Of a stretch of 64,000 nucleotides of DNA, positions 37,890 through 45,909 are shown piece by piece (position 1 is the stretch's first letter; each line of letters starts with the position of its first letter). The stretch comes from Poseidonibacter lekithochrous (GTDB lineage: Bacteria; Campylobacterota; Campylobacteria; Campylobacterales; Arcobacteraceae): the NCBI RefSeq assembly GCF_013283835.1, contig NZ_CP054052.1:1798001-1862000 (forward strand). Reading direction: 5' to 3'. Below the pieces are notes generated by a model, which was not told the origin of the DNA, did not search any database, and saw only the letters and a list, made by a program, of their open reading frames with translations. The translations under genes and the position numbers were made by a program.

Positions 37890-38756
37890 ATGAAACTTAT
37901 TAAGAATATTACAGTAGCAACACTTGCTTTGACTTTAGGTACAACTTCTATGATGGCACAAGAAAAATGGCCAGAAAAATTAACTTTTGGTGTAATTCCA
38001 GTAGCTGGTTCTACTTCAATGAAAGAGAACTTTGGTCCATTAACTGATTATATATCTAAACAATTAGGTATTAAAGTTGAAATGAAACTAGCAGGGGATT
38101 ACACTGGAATTATTACTGGTATGCAACATAATCATATTGATGTAGCTTACCTTGGACCTAAATCTTATGTAGAAGCACACAAAAGAGCAAATGCAGAAGC
38201 TTTAGTTGTTGAAGTTGATGGAGAATCAGGACTTCCTGGTTATAGAGGAACAATTATTACAAAAAAAGGTTCAGGTCTTAAATCTTTAGCAGATATCAAA
38301 AACAAAACTTGGGCATTTACTTCTTCTCAATCTACATCAGGAACTTTAGTTCCAACTGTAATGTTTTCAAAAGCTGGTATCAATCCAAAAGATTACTTTA
38401 AAAAAGTAGTATATTCAGGTGGACATGAAGCTTCTATTCTTTCTGTAAAAGCTGGAAAAGTTGATGCAGCATCTACAAATAACTTAGACTTTAATAGAGG
38501 TTTAGGCAGACACTGGAATAAAGACCAATTTAATGTAATTTGGACTTCAGATTTAATTCCAGGAGCACCAGTAGCAGCTAGAGGAGATTTACCTTCGTCT
38601 TTAAAAATGGCATTAAAAGGTGCATTTTTATCTTATAACGATCCAGAAGGATTAAAAAGATTAAAAAATAAAGGCTTCATCAAAGGTGATGATTCAGTTT
38701 ATGATTCAGTAAGAGAATTAATCAAATTAAAAAAACAATTAAAAAATAAAAAATAA
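37890..38756 (+). CDS. phnD: Phosphonate ABC transporter substrate-binding protein PhnD
   Basis: 288 residues with a signal peptide ending near MMAQ. Binding-lobe motifs GVIPVAGSTSMKENFGPL, DVAYLGPKSYVEA, FTSSQSTSGTLVP and YSGGHEASILSV are those of PhnD, which binds phosphonates such as 2-aminoethylphosphonate in the periplasm. It sits between phnC and phnE; a hairpin after its stop suggests it is made in excess over the permease. A second PhnD-like protein, linked to a kinase, starts the window. Confidence 0.94.
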   Translation: MKLIKNITVATLALTLGTTSMMAQEKWPEKLTFGVIPVAGSTSMKENFGPLTDYISKQLGIKVEMKLAGDYTGIITGMQHNHIDVAYLGPKSYVEAHKRANAEALVVEVDGESGLPGYRGTIITKKGSGLKSLADIKNKTWAFTSSQSTSGTLVPTVMFSKAGINPKDYFKKVVYSGGHEASILSVKAGKVDAASTNNLDFNRGLGRHWNKDQFNVIWTSDLIPGAPVAARGDLPSSLKMALKGAFLSYNDPEGLKRLKNKGFIKGDDSVYDSVRELIKLKKQLKNKK

Positions 38757-38766
38757 ATATCTAAAT

Positions 38767-38788
38767 AAACAGGCTTAAGGGCCTGTTT
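38767..38788 (+). terminator. Attenuator-type hairpin between phnD and phnE
   Basis: AAACAGGC, loop TTAAGG, GCCTGTTT: a perfect 8-bp stem 10 bases after the phnD stop with a short T-run. Likely a partial terminator or mRNA 3' stabiliser setting more PhnD than PhnE. Confidence 0.6.
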
Positions 38789-38802
38789 TAAAAGGAAAAG
38801 TA

Positions 38803-39660
38803 ATGAACATAGAAGAAATAAGGGATAAAAGTAACCCATTTTCATTTTCAAAATCAGTTGTAATTGTAATATTTTTATTAATTTTTATTCAAAGCTGGAA
38901 AGACACAGAAATGAGTGTTGTTTCACTAATTGATGGGTGGCATTATATGATGGAATATATTGCAGGTAATCCAGAAATAGAGAATAGTGGATTCTTCCCA
39001 CCAAATTTAAATAGTGATGATTTAATGACTTATGCTTTATCTATGCTAGAAACAATTCAAATGGCAATTATTGCATTGATTCTATCAATTATCGTGGCAG
39101 TTCCATTGTCATATATGAGCTCAAGAAATATAATAAACATTTTAATACCAGGGAAATCTCCTATTCATGAGTTTACAAAAAGTGTGATATATGGAAGTGC
39201 TACCTTTGTTGCAAATGTATTTAGATCAATTAATGAAATCATTTGGGCACTAATATTTGTATCTGCAGTTGGACTTGGACCAATGGCAGGAATATTAGCT
39301 TTAGGAGTACATACAGCAGGAGTTTTAAGTAAATTATTAAGTGAAGGAAATGAATCAATTGATCCAGGACCTGTAGAAGCACTAACAACAACTGGTGCTG
39401 GGTTTATTAAAGTATTAATTTACGCAGTAATTCCTCAAACAATGCCTCATTTTGTATCTATGTGTTTATATAGATTTGAAAGCGATGTTAGATCTGCTTC
39501 AATTTTAGGATTTGTTGGAGCTGGTGGTATTGGTTTTTATCTATTTGATAAGATGAGAGCTTTTGAAAATGGCGATGTTTGTACAATTATTATTGTTATT
39601 GTATTGACAGTTTGGGGATTAGACAAAGTAAGTGCAATTATTAGAAAAAGGTTTATATAA
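38803..39660 (+). CDS. phnE: Phosphonate ABC transporter permease PhnE
   Basis: 285 residues with about six membrane segments. The permease signature region is VEALTTTGAGFIKVLIYAVIPQ, and the end GFVGAGGIGFYLFDKM is characteristic of PhnE. Forms the membrane channel for phosphonate import with PhnC and PhnD. A single permease gene is present. AAAAGGAAAAG precedes the ATG; the stop is followed immediately by phnG. Confidence 0.94.
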   Translation: MNIEEIRDKSNPFSFSKSVVIVIFLLIFIQSWKDTEMSVVSLIDGWHYMMEYIAGNPEIENSGFFPPNLNSDDLMTYALSMLETIQMAIIALILSIIVAVPLSYMSSRNIINILIPGKSPIHEFTKSVIYGSATFVANVFRSINEIIWALIFVSAVGLGPMAGILALGVHTAGVLSKLLSEGNESIDPGPVEALTTTGAGFIKVLIYAVIPQTMPHFVSMCLYRFESDVRSASILGFVGAGGIGFYLFDKMRAFENGDVCTIIIVIVLTVWGLDKVSAIIRKRFI

Positions 39661-40074
39661 ATGAAAAGAGAAGATATTAATTCATTAGCACAATTAGTTG
39701 CAAAAGCTGAATTAAAAAAATTATATACAAAAATAAATGAAAAACATTCTATTAAAGTTTTAACTGCTCCAACTGAACAAACATTACTTGTTCCTGTAAA
39801 AGACCCAATTTCAGGCGGTGAGTTTTATGCGGGAGAAGTTCTTGTAACATCAACTATTGTATCTGTAGATAATATAAAAGGTTGGTCAATGGTTATGGAT
39901 TCAAATAATAAACTATCTCTTTATACTGCGGTTTTAGATGCGAGTTTTGAAGCAAATATTTTTAAAGATGAAATAAAAACTTTACTAAAAAGTGCTAAAA
40001 AAGCTGAAGAAAAAGCCAATAAAGAACAAAACAAAAAAGTGAACTCAACTAGAGTTTCTTTTGATTTAATGTAA
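39661..40074 (+). CDS. phnG: C-P lyase subunit PhnG
   Basis: 137 residues. Part of the PhnG2H2I2J2 core complex that makes ribose-triphosphate phosphonate from ATP and phosphonate and then breaks the C-P bond. Recognised by LLVPVKDPISGGEFYAGEVLVT and the following strands. The last 25 residues are charged and variable. It begins directly after the phnE stop. Confidence 0.9.
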   Translation: MKREDINSLAQLVAKAELKKLYTKINEKHSIKVLTAPTEQTLLVPVKDPISGGEFYAGEVLVTSTIVSVDNIKGWSMVMDSNNKLSLYTAVLDASFEANIFKDEIKTLLKSAKKAEEKANKEQNKKVNSTRVSFDLM

Positions 40075-40086
40075 GGTAATTAAATA

Positions 40087-40623
40087 ATGAATACAGTTGA
40101 TATAGAAAAATTAAATAGAGATAATTTTAGAGCAATGATGAATGTGTTATCAATGCCAGGAAGTGTTGAAAAAGTTGAGTCATTATTTGATTCTGATTTA
40201 TTAGCAATTGCAAATACACTTCTATATTCAGAGGTTTCTTTTAATTATGAAGGGAAAGAGGAATTTGCACTAATTGAAGCAATTACAAATTCAAAAGAGA
40301 ATGATTTAGAAAATGCAGACTATATTTTTTGTGATGAGATTAGCGAATTTGCATTTAATAAAGGAAAAGTAGGAACTTCAAAAGATCCTGAATTTTCAGC
40401 AACATATATTTTCAAATGCAAAAACTTCAAAGGTCAAAAAATAAAACTAACTGGTCCTGGAATTAATAAAGAAAAAATTGTTTCTTTGCCAGTAGATAAG
40501 TCTTTTGTAAACTTTTTCAATGAAAAGAATTCATATTTTCCTTTAGGAAATGAAGTTTTCTTTTTAAACAAAAATAGCGAAATAACTGCAATTTCTAGAA
40601 CAACAAAAATGGAGATAATCTAA
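40087..40623 (+). CDS. phnH: C-P lyase subunit PhnH
   Basis: 178 residues. Small structural subunit of the C-P lyase core, related to a PLP-enzyme fold without the cofactor. The N-terminal NFRAMMNVLSMPGSVEKVE and KLTGPGINKEK are family marks. Its TAA shares an A with the phnI ATG, so the two genes are translationally coupled. Confidence 0.9.
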   Translation: MNTVDIEKLNRDNFRAMMNVLSMPGSVEKVESLFDSDLLAIANTLLYSEVSFNYEGKEEFALIEAITNSKENDLENADYIFCDEISEFAFNKGKVGTSKDPEFSATYIFKCKNFKGQKIKLTGPGINKEKIVSLPVDKSFVNFFNEKNSYFPLGNEVFFLNKNSEITAISRTTKMEII

Positions 40624-41687
40624 TGGCATATTATGCAATAAAAGGCGGAGAAGAGGCTATTAAAAACTCATTAGATTTTTATGCTGATTTAACAAATAGC
40701 GCTGATGAATTAGAAGATGAAGTATTAATTAAATCATTGACTTTTTCAATTGACAGAGTTATGAGTGAAGGTTCGTTATATTCAAAAAAACTAGCTGCTA
40801 GGTCTATTAAAAGAAGTGCCGGAGATTTATTAAATGCATCTTTCTTTTTAAGAGCACACAGATCTTCTTGTCAAAGAATCGGTATTTCTAGAACTATAGA
40901 CATAAATAAAATGAGATTATCGAGAAGAATTTCTTCAGCTTTTAAAGATATTGAAGGAGGGCAATTATTAGGGCCTTCAAATGATTATGAAATCAAATTA
41001 TTAGTTGATTTAAAAAATGAAGATGTAAATATTGAAGAGTATTCAAGTAAAGATTGTGTTATTAAATCTGCTTTATCTCCACTAAGAGATGATGATTTAA
41101 TCAAAAAACTTCCAAAAGAAGAAAAGATTTGGGATGTTACAAGAAATTATCCAAGTGCGCCATATCCAAGATCGGCAGTCCTTCAAGTAATGAGTAGAGC
41201 TGAAACTGGCTCATTATTATGTGTAGGATACACAACTATGAGAGGTTATGGGGATATTCACCCAACTATTGGAGATTTGAGAATTGGTGAACTTGATATT
41301 GATTTCACTCATCCCTTTACAAAAAAAGATGTAAAAGTTGGAAGTATTGAAGCTACTGCTGTTGAGTGTGTTGGTACATTTAATCAAGATGAAAATGGTG
41401 ATACAAAACTAACTACTGGTTTTGGATTTTGTTTTGGGAAGAATGAAACAAAAGCTATTTCTATGTCTATGATTGATTTATCTTTGTATAACACACATTA
41501 TTCAGTTGGTGGAGAGCATATTATTGCAGCTGATTTTGACATGATTATGCATCACTTAGATGGAATTGAGTCATTTGGTATGACAAATCACTTTAAATTA
41601 CCTCATTATGTTACTTTCCAAACTGATTATCAGATTTTTAAATCGGCTCAAAAGTATTCAAATGACAAAAAAGGAGATGCAAAATGA
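40623..41687 (+). CDS. phnI: C-P lyase nucleosidase-type subunit PhnI
   Basis: 354 residues. PhnI displaces adenine from ATP with phosphonate together with PhnG, H and L. Visible features are the start MAYYAIKGGEEAI, a central AETGSLLCVGYTTMRGYGDIHP stretch (conserved around the proposed active site) and EHIIAADFDMIMHHLDGIE, with metal-type histidines. Length is normal. It overlaps phnJ by 4 bases. Confidence 0.93.
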   Translation: MAYYAIKGGEEAIKNSLDFYADLTNSADELEDEVLIKSLTFSIDRVMSEGSLYSKKLAARSIKRSAGDLLNASFFLRAHRSSCQRIGISRTIDINKMRLSRRISSAFKDIEGGQLLGPSNDYEIKLLVDLKNEDVNIEEYSSKDCVIKSALSPLRDDDLIKKLPKEEKIWDVTRNYPSAPYPRSAVLQVMSRAETGSLLCVGYTTMRGYGDIHPTIGDLRIGELDIDFTHPFTKKDVKVGSIEATAVECVGTFNQDENGDTKLTTGFGFCFGKNETKAISMSMIDLSLYNTHYSVGGEHIIAADFDMIMHHLDGIESFGMTNHFKLPHYVTFQTDYQIFKSAQKYSNDKKGDAK

Positions 41688-42511
41688 GATATGCATTTTT
41701 AGATGAAGAAGCAAAAAAAGAGATTAGAAGATCTATTTTAAAAGCTATTGCAATTCCTGGTTATATTGTTGGTTTTGCTTCAAGAGAATTGCCAGTAGCT
41801 CGTGGTTGGGGTACTGGTGGTCTGCAAGTAACACTTGCACTTATAAATGAAAAAGATAATTTAAAAGTAATTGACCAAGGTTGTGATGGAAGTGTAAATG
41901 CTGTAAATATTAGGAACTTTATAAAATCTGTAACTAATGTAAATACAACTACAAAAACAACAGATGCCAGTATTATTCAAACAAGACATAGAGTTCCAGA
42001 GATTGAACTAGAAGAGAGACAAACTCTTGTTTATCAAGTTCCTATGCCAGATGTACTTGAAACAGTTGAACCAAATATATCTAAAGCAAAATTATTACAT
42101 GCTAATGCTGATTATTCAAAACTATGGGTTTTATTATATGAAGATACATCACAGTTTGGGGATTCTAGGATTTCTAATAGATATCCAGTAATGGTAAATA
42201 ATAGATATGCAATGGATCCAAGTCCAATACCAAAGTATGATACACCTAAACTAAATGATTGTAAAGCATTACAAATATTTGGAGCAGGAAGAGAAAAGAA
42301 AATCTATGCAATACCACCATATACAAAAGTAGAACCTTTAAAATTTGAAGATAGAGATTTTAAAGTTGAAAACTTTGATGGTAAGTCTTGTTCTAGATGT
42401 GGAAGTACAAACTCTTTTCTAGATGAAGTTTATGATGATGAGGGTATTACTCATTATTATTGTAATGACACAGATTATTGTGATAGTAATATTGAAGTAG
42501 GAGAAAAATAA
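41684..42511 (+). CDS. phnJ: C-P lyase radical SAM subunit PhnJ
   Basis: 275 residues. The catalytic subunit that cleaves the carbon-phosphorus bond, using a 4Fe-4S cluster and SAM. The four cysteines are present at the C-terminus (C236, C239, C260, C266), matching the CX2C, about 20, C, 5, C arrangement. The last corresponds to the thiyl cysteine of the E. coli enzyme. The N-terminal IPGYIVGFASRELPVARGWGT contains the glycine region. It overlaps phnI and phnK. Confidence 0.95.
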   Translation: MRYAFLDEEAKKEIRRSILKAIAIPGYIVGFASRELPVARGWGTGGLQVTLALINEKDNLKVIDQGCDGSVNAVNIRNFIKSVTNVNTTTKTTDASIIQTRHRVPEIELEERQTLVYQVPMPDVLETVEPNISKAKLLHANADYSKLWVLLYEDTSQFGDSRISNRYPVMVNNRYAMDPSPIPKYDTPKLNDCKALQIFGAGREKKIYAIPPYTKVEPLKFEDRDFKVENFDGKSCSRCGSTNSFLDEVYDDEGITHYYCNDTDYCDSNIEVGEK

Positions 42512-43347
42512 TGGTACTAGATATGAAAAATGTTTCTAAAGTTTTTGGTAAATTTTGTCCAAAATGTTTAGAAACAACTGGTGCAAATTTTAATAGTTCT
42601 ATTTGTCCTACTTGTAAAAGTGTTGTGGGAGTAAATGATGTAAATCTAGCTCTTTCAAAAGGGGAAGTTTTAGGAATAGTAGGTGAGAGTGGTAGTGGAA
42701 AATCAACACTATTACAACTAATTTATCAAGATCAAAAAGCATCATTAGGTGAAATATTTGTAAAAGATTTTCTTGGAAATAATGGGGAAAGAAAAAATAT
42801 CCTTGATGCAAACCTAAATGAATTATCTCATTTACGAAACTCTTTGATGTCTATGATTTATCAAAATCCAAGACTTGGACTTAATTATAATTTCTCAGCT
42901 GGCGGTAATATCGCTGAGAAAGTAATAATGAGTGGGAATAAGAAATATGATGAGATTAGAAATAGAGCTTTATTCTTTTTAGATAAAACAGAAATTCCAA
43001 CATCTAGAATTGATGATTATCCTGAGTATTTCTCAGGAGGACAACAACAAAGAATTCAAATTTCAAAAGCATTATCATCTAATCCTAAGATATTACTTTT
43101 AGATGAGCCTACAACAGGTCTTGATTTATCAGTACAAGCAAAAATACTTGATTTAATAAAAGAGTTACAACACGAAATTGGTTTTTCAATGATTGTAGTT
43201 TCACACGATTTAGGAGTTATTAAACACCTAACAGACATAACTGTTGTTATGAAAAATGGGCAAATAGTTGAAAAAGGTCTAACAGATCAGATATTAGAAG
43301 ACCCACAACATCCATATACACAATTACTTGTGTCATCAATACTGTAA
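42511..43347 (+). CDS. phnK: C-P lyase ABC-type ATPase PhnK with N-terminal zinc ribbon
   Basis: 278 residues. ABC ATPase that docks on the C-P lyase core, with Walker A GESGSGKSTLL, signature FSGGQQQRIQISKAL, Walker B ILLLDEPTTGLDLS and H-loop VVSHDLGVIKHL. Between the first strand and the usual VNDVNLALSKGEVLG there is an inserted CPKC (C16, C19) and CPTC (C32, C35) pair that looks like a small zinc ribbon. E. coli PhnK has no such insert as far as I recall. Start overlaps the phnJ stop by one base. Confidence 0.92.
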   Translation: MVLDMKNVSKVFGKFCPKCLETTGANFNSSICPTCKSVVGVNDVNLALSKGEVLGIVGESGSGKSTLLQLIYQDQKASLGEIFVKDFLGNNGERKNILDANLNELSHLRNSLMSMIYQNPRLGLNYNFSAGGNIAEKVIMSGNKKYDEIRNRALFFLDKTEIPTSRIDDYPEYFSGGQQQRIQISKALSSNPKILLLDEPTTGLDLSVQAKILDLIKELQHEIGFSMIVVSHDLGVIKHLTDITVVMKNGQIVEKGLTDQILEDPQHPYTQLLVSSIL

Positions 43348-43356
43348 AGGCTAATT

Positions 43357-44046
43357 ATGACTAGATTAGAAGTAAAAAATTTAAATAAAACATTTAAAGT
43401 ACATACTCAAGGAAGTATTGAAGTTAAAGGTTTTGAAAACATTTCGTTTGAAGTTAAAAATGGAGAGTTCTTATCTCTATTTGGACCAAGTGGAGCAGGG
43501 AAGTCATCTATATTAAAAACACTGTTTAGAACATATACAACAACAAATGGACAAGTTATCTTTCATAGGGATAATGGAAATAAAATAGATATTTCATCAG
43601 CAAATGAAAGTGAAATTTTAGAGCTTAGAAAAAGAGAAATTGGTTATGTATCACAATTCTTACAAATTTTACCAAGAGTATCAGCAGTTGATGTTGTAGC
43701 GGAACAGCTTATTTTCAAAGGTGAAAGTGAAGAAATCTCAAGAGTTAAAGCAAAAGAGATGTTAGATTATTTATCAATTCGAGAAGAGTTGTTTGATTTA
43801 TCTCCTTTAACTTTCTCAGGTGGAGAGCAACAAAGAGTAAATATAGCAAAAGGAATTATTGCACCAAAATCTTTACTATTGCTAGATGAGCCAACTGCCT
43901 CATTAGATAAAAAGAACACAATGAAAGTAGTTGAAAAACTAAAAGTACTTAAAACTCAAGGTGTTGCAATGGTTGGGATTTTCCATGACTTAGAAGCAAT
44001 GGAAATGATTAGTGACAAAATATACAAATTAAAGAGAGTTAAATAA
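43357..44046 (+). CDS. phnL: C-P lyase ABC-type protein PhnL
   Basis: 229 residues. Second ABC-type ATPase of the C-P lyase pathway, needed with PhnG, H and I for the nucleosidase step and able to bind PhnK. Walker A GPSGAGKSSIL, signature FSGGEQQRVNIAKG, Walker B LLLLDEPTASLD, and H-loop IFHDLEAME are intact. The gene lies 9 bases behind phnK and directly before phnM. Confidence 0.94.
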   Translation: MTRLEVKNLNKTFKVHTQGSIEVKGFENISFEVKNGEFLSLFGPSGAGKSSILKTLFRTYTTTNGQVIFHRDNGNKIDISSANESEILELRKREIGYVSQFLQILPRVSAVDVVAEQLIFKGESEEISRVKAKEMLDYLSIREELFDLSPLTFSGGEQQRVNIAKGIIAPKSLLLLDEPTASLDKKNTMKVVEKLKVLKTQGVAMVGIFHDLEAMEMISDKIYKLKRVK

Positions 44047-44047
44047 A

Positions 44048-45187
44048 GTGGAAACAATTTTAAGAAGTAAAAATGTATTAATTAACGAAGAGTTTGTCTC
44101 AGCTGATGTTGTAATCTATAAAGATTTAATTAAAAGAGTTGATAAATACGGAGTAAATGAAGTTGCAGTTGATTTAGGTGAGAAAAAAATAGCTCCAGGA
44201 ATTGTAGATTTACACTCAGATGCAATTGAAAAAGAGATTGAACCAAGACCAGGAGCTACTTTTAGCATTGAAACAGCAGTTGCTGAGCTTGATAAAAAGC
44301 TATCAATGGCAGGAGTTACAACAATGTTCCATGCTATTGGCTTTGAAGAAAACCCTAAAAAGAAAAGAAGCATTGATTTAGCAAAACAACAAATTGAAGA
44401 GATTTATACAGCTAATAAAAAACACTTAGGGGTTGATAATTATATTCATGCAAGATTTGAATTAAGCTCTGATGAGGCAGTTGAACCTATAAAAGAAGTT
44501 ATTTCAAATGGAATGGTTAAATTAGTATCTTTAATGGATCATAGTCCTGGGCAAGGTCAATTTAAATCTTTAGAATCATTTCAAAAATATTATGGAAGTT
44601 ATTATGGATTAAATGAGGAAGAAGTACAAAGTGTAGTTGATAAAAAACTCTCAAAAGATGAAGAAAAAATCAATGATTTAATTTCCCATGCTAAAGAGCA
44701 TAATTTAACACTATTAAGTCATGATGATGATTGTATTGAAAAACTTGATGGTCTACTAAATCTAGGAGTTCAAATCTCAGAGTTTCCATTAGATTTAGAA
44801 GTTGCAAAGTATGCAGTATCTAAAGGAATTGCTACAGGAATGGGAGCACCAAATATTGTAAGAGGTGGATCTCAAAGTGGAAATATCGCAGCAATTGAGT
44901 TAGTAAAAGAAGATGTTTGTAAATATCTTTGTTCAGATTATCATCCAACATCTATGTTACAAGCAGTTTATAGAATGAAAGAGGATGCAAATCTTGATAT
45001 TGCAAAAGGATTCTCAATGGTTACATCAACACCAGCAAAATACGCTAATTTAGACGATAGAGGTGAAATTGCTGTTGGTAAAAAAGCTGATATTATTGTT
45101 ATTGATGATACACATATTCCAAAAGTAGTTCTTACATTAAAAGATGGTGATTCAATATACAATGGTATTAGAGGCTTTAGGTTATAG
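44048..45187 (+). CDS. phnM: RPnTP diphosphatase PhnM
   Basis: 379 residues. Amidohydrolase-fold enzyme that removes pyrophosphate from ribose 1-phosphonate 5-triphosphate. Seen in the metal-binding motif VDLHSDAIEKEIEPRPG, TTMFHAIGF, VSLMDHSPGQGQF, LLSHDDDC and CSDYHPTSMLQ. The start is GTG at 44048, one base behind the phnL stop; no ATG in frame keeps the N-terminal strand. Length is normal. Confidence 0.94.
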   Translation: METILRSKNVLINEEFVSADVVIYKDLIKRVDKYGVNEVAVDLGEKKIAPGIVDLHSDAIEKEIEPRPGATFSIETAVAELDKKLSMAGVTTMFHAIGFEENPKKKRSIDLAKQQIEEIYTANKKHLGVDNYIHARFELSSDEAVEPIKEVISNGMVKLVSLMDHSPGQGQFKSLESFQKYYGSYYGLNEEEVQSVVDKKLSKDEEKINDLISHAKEHNLTLLSHDDDCIEKLDGLLNLGVQISEFPLDLEVAKYAVSKGIATGMGAPNIVRGGSQSGNIAAIELVKEDVCKYLCSDYHPTSMLQAVYRMKEDANLDIAKGFSMVTSTPAKYANLDDRGEIAVGKKADIIVIDDTHIPKVVLTLKDGDSIYNGIRGFRL

Positions 45188-45196
45188 GACTTTATT

Positions 45197-45832
45197 ATGA
45201 CTAAAATAGAGAGTTTTAATGAAGAAATAGAAGTAGAACTTGGTATTAAACCATTTATTTTTCCAAAGGCAATTATAAAGAATTGTTCCTTTGGAAAATA
45301 TACTGAAATACGTGATTATGTAAATATTAGTGATTCTATTATGGATGATTATTCTTATGTATGTGAGTATTCTCAAATCACAAATACAAAAATTGGTAAG
45401 TTTGTAAATATTGCTTCAAATGTTCGAATTAATCCTGGTTTTCATCCCTATGAAATGCCTTGCCAACATCATTTTATGTATAGAAGAAAAAGTTATGGTT
45501 TTGGTGAAGATGATAAAGCCTTTTTTCATTATAGAAATTTACAAAAAGTAGAAATAGGGCATGATGTTTGGATTGGACATGGTGCAGTTATAATGCCAGG
45601 AGTAAAAATTGCTAATGGTGCTATTATTGGATCAAATTGTGTTGTAACAAAAGATGTACCTGCTTATGCAATTGTAGTTGGTGTAAGTGGCAAAATTCTT
45701 AAATATAGATTCTCAAATGAGATTATAAAAAAACTTGAAAAAATTTCTTGGTGGAATTGGGAATATGAAGAAATAAAAAATAATTTAGATAATTTTAAAG
45801 ATATTCGTGAGTTTCTTTATAAATTTTCATAA
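45197..45832 (+). CDS. Hexapeptide acyltransferase of the phosphonate-metabolism type
   Basis: 211 residues with a left-handed beta-helix built from hexapeptide repeats (FGKYTEIRDYVNISDS, then HDVWIGHGAVIMPGVKIANG, IIGSNCVVTKDVPAYAIVVG). It matches the transferase family often linked to phn operons (DapH/CatB-like). The probable role is acylation of an aminoalkylphosphonate or of an intermediate, comparable to PhnO. It lies 9 bases after phnM, so it is the last gene of the main phn unit. The substrate is inferred from location. Confidence 0.82.
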   Translation: MTKIESFNEEIEVELGIKPFIFPKAIIKNCSFGKYTEIRDYVNISDSIMDDYSYVCEYSQITNTKIGKFVNIASNVRINPGFHPYEMPCQHHFMYRRKSYGFGEDDKAFFHYRNLQKVEIGHDVWIGHGAVIMPGVKIANGAIIGSNCVVTKDVPAYAIVVGVSGKILKYRFSNEIIKKLEKISWWNWEYEEIKNNLDNFKDIREFLYKFS

Positions 45833-45862
45833 AAGACAATTTTTATCCACCTTTATAACCTT

Positions 45863-45898
45863 TGTTTTATTATTTAATTACTATCATTAAATAAAACA
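45863..45898 (+). terminator. AT-rich hairpin between phn unit and chemoreceptor gene
   Basis: TGTTTTATTATTTAAT and ATTAAATAAAACA pair with a small bulge around a 7-base loop. It ends just before the AAGGAAATTT ribosome-binding site of the chemoreceptor gene. It may end the phn transcript or be part of the chemoreceptor leader. Confidence 0.35.
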
Positions 45899-45909
45899 CA
45901 AGGAAATTT

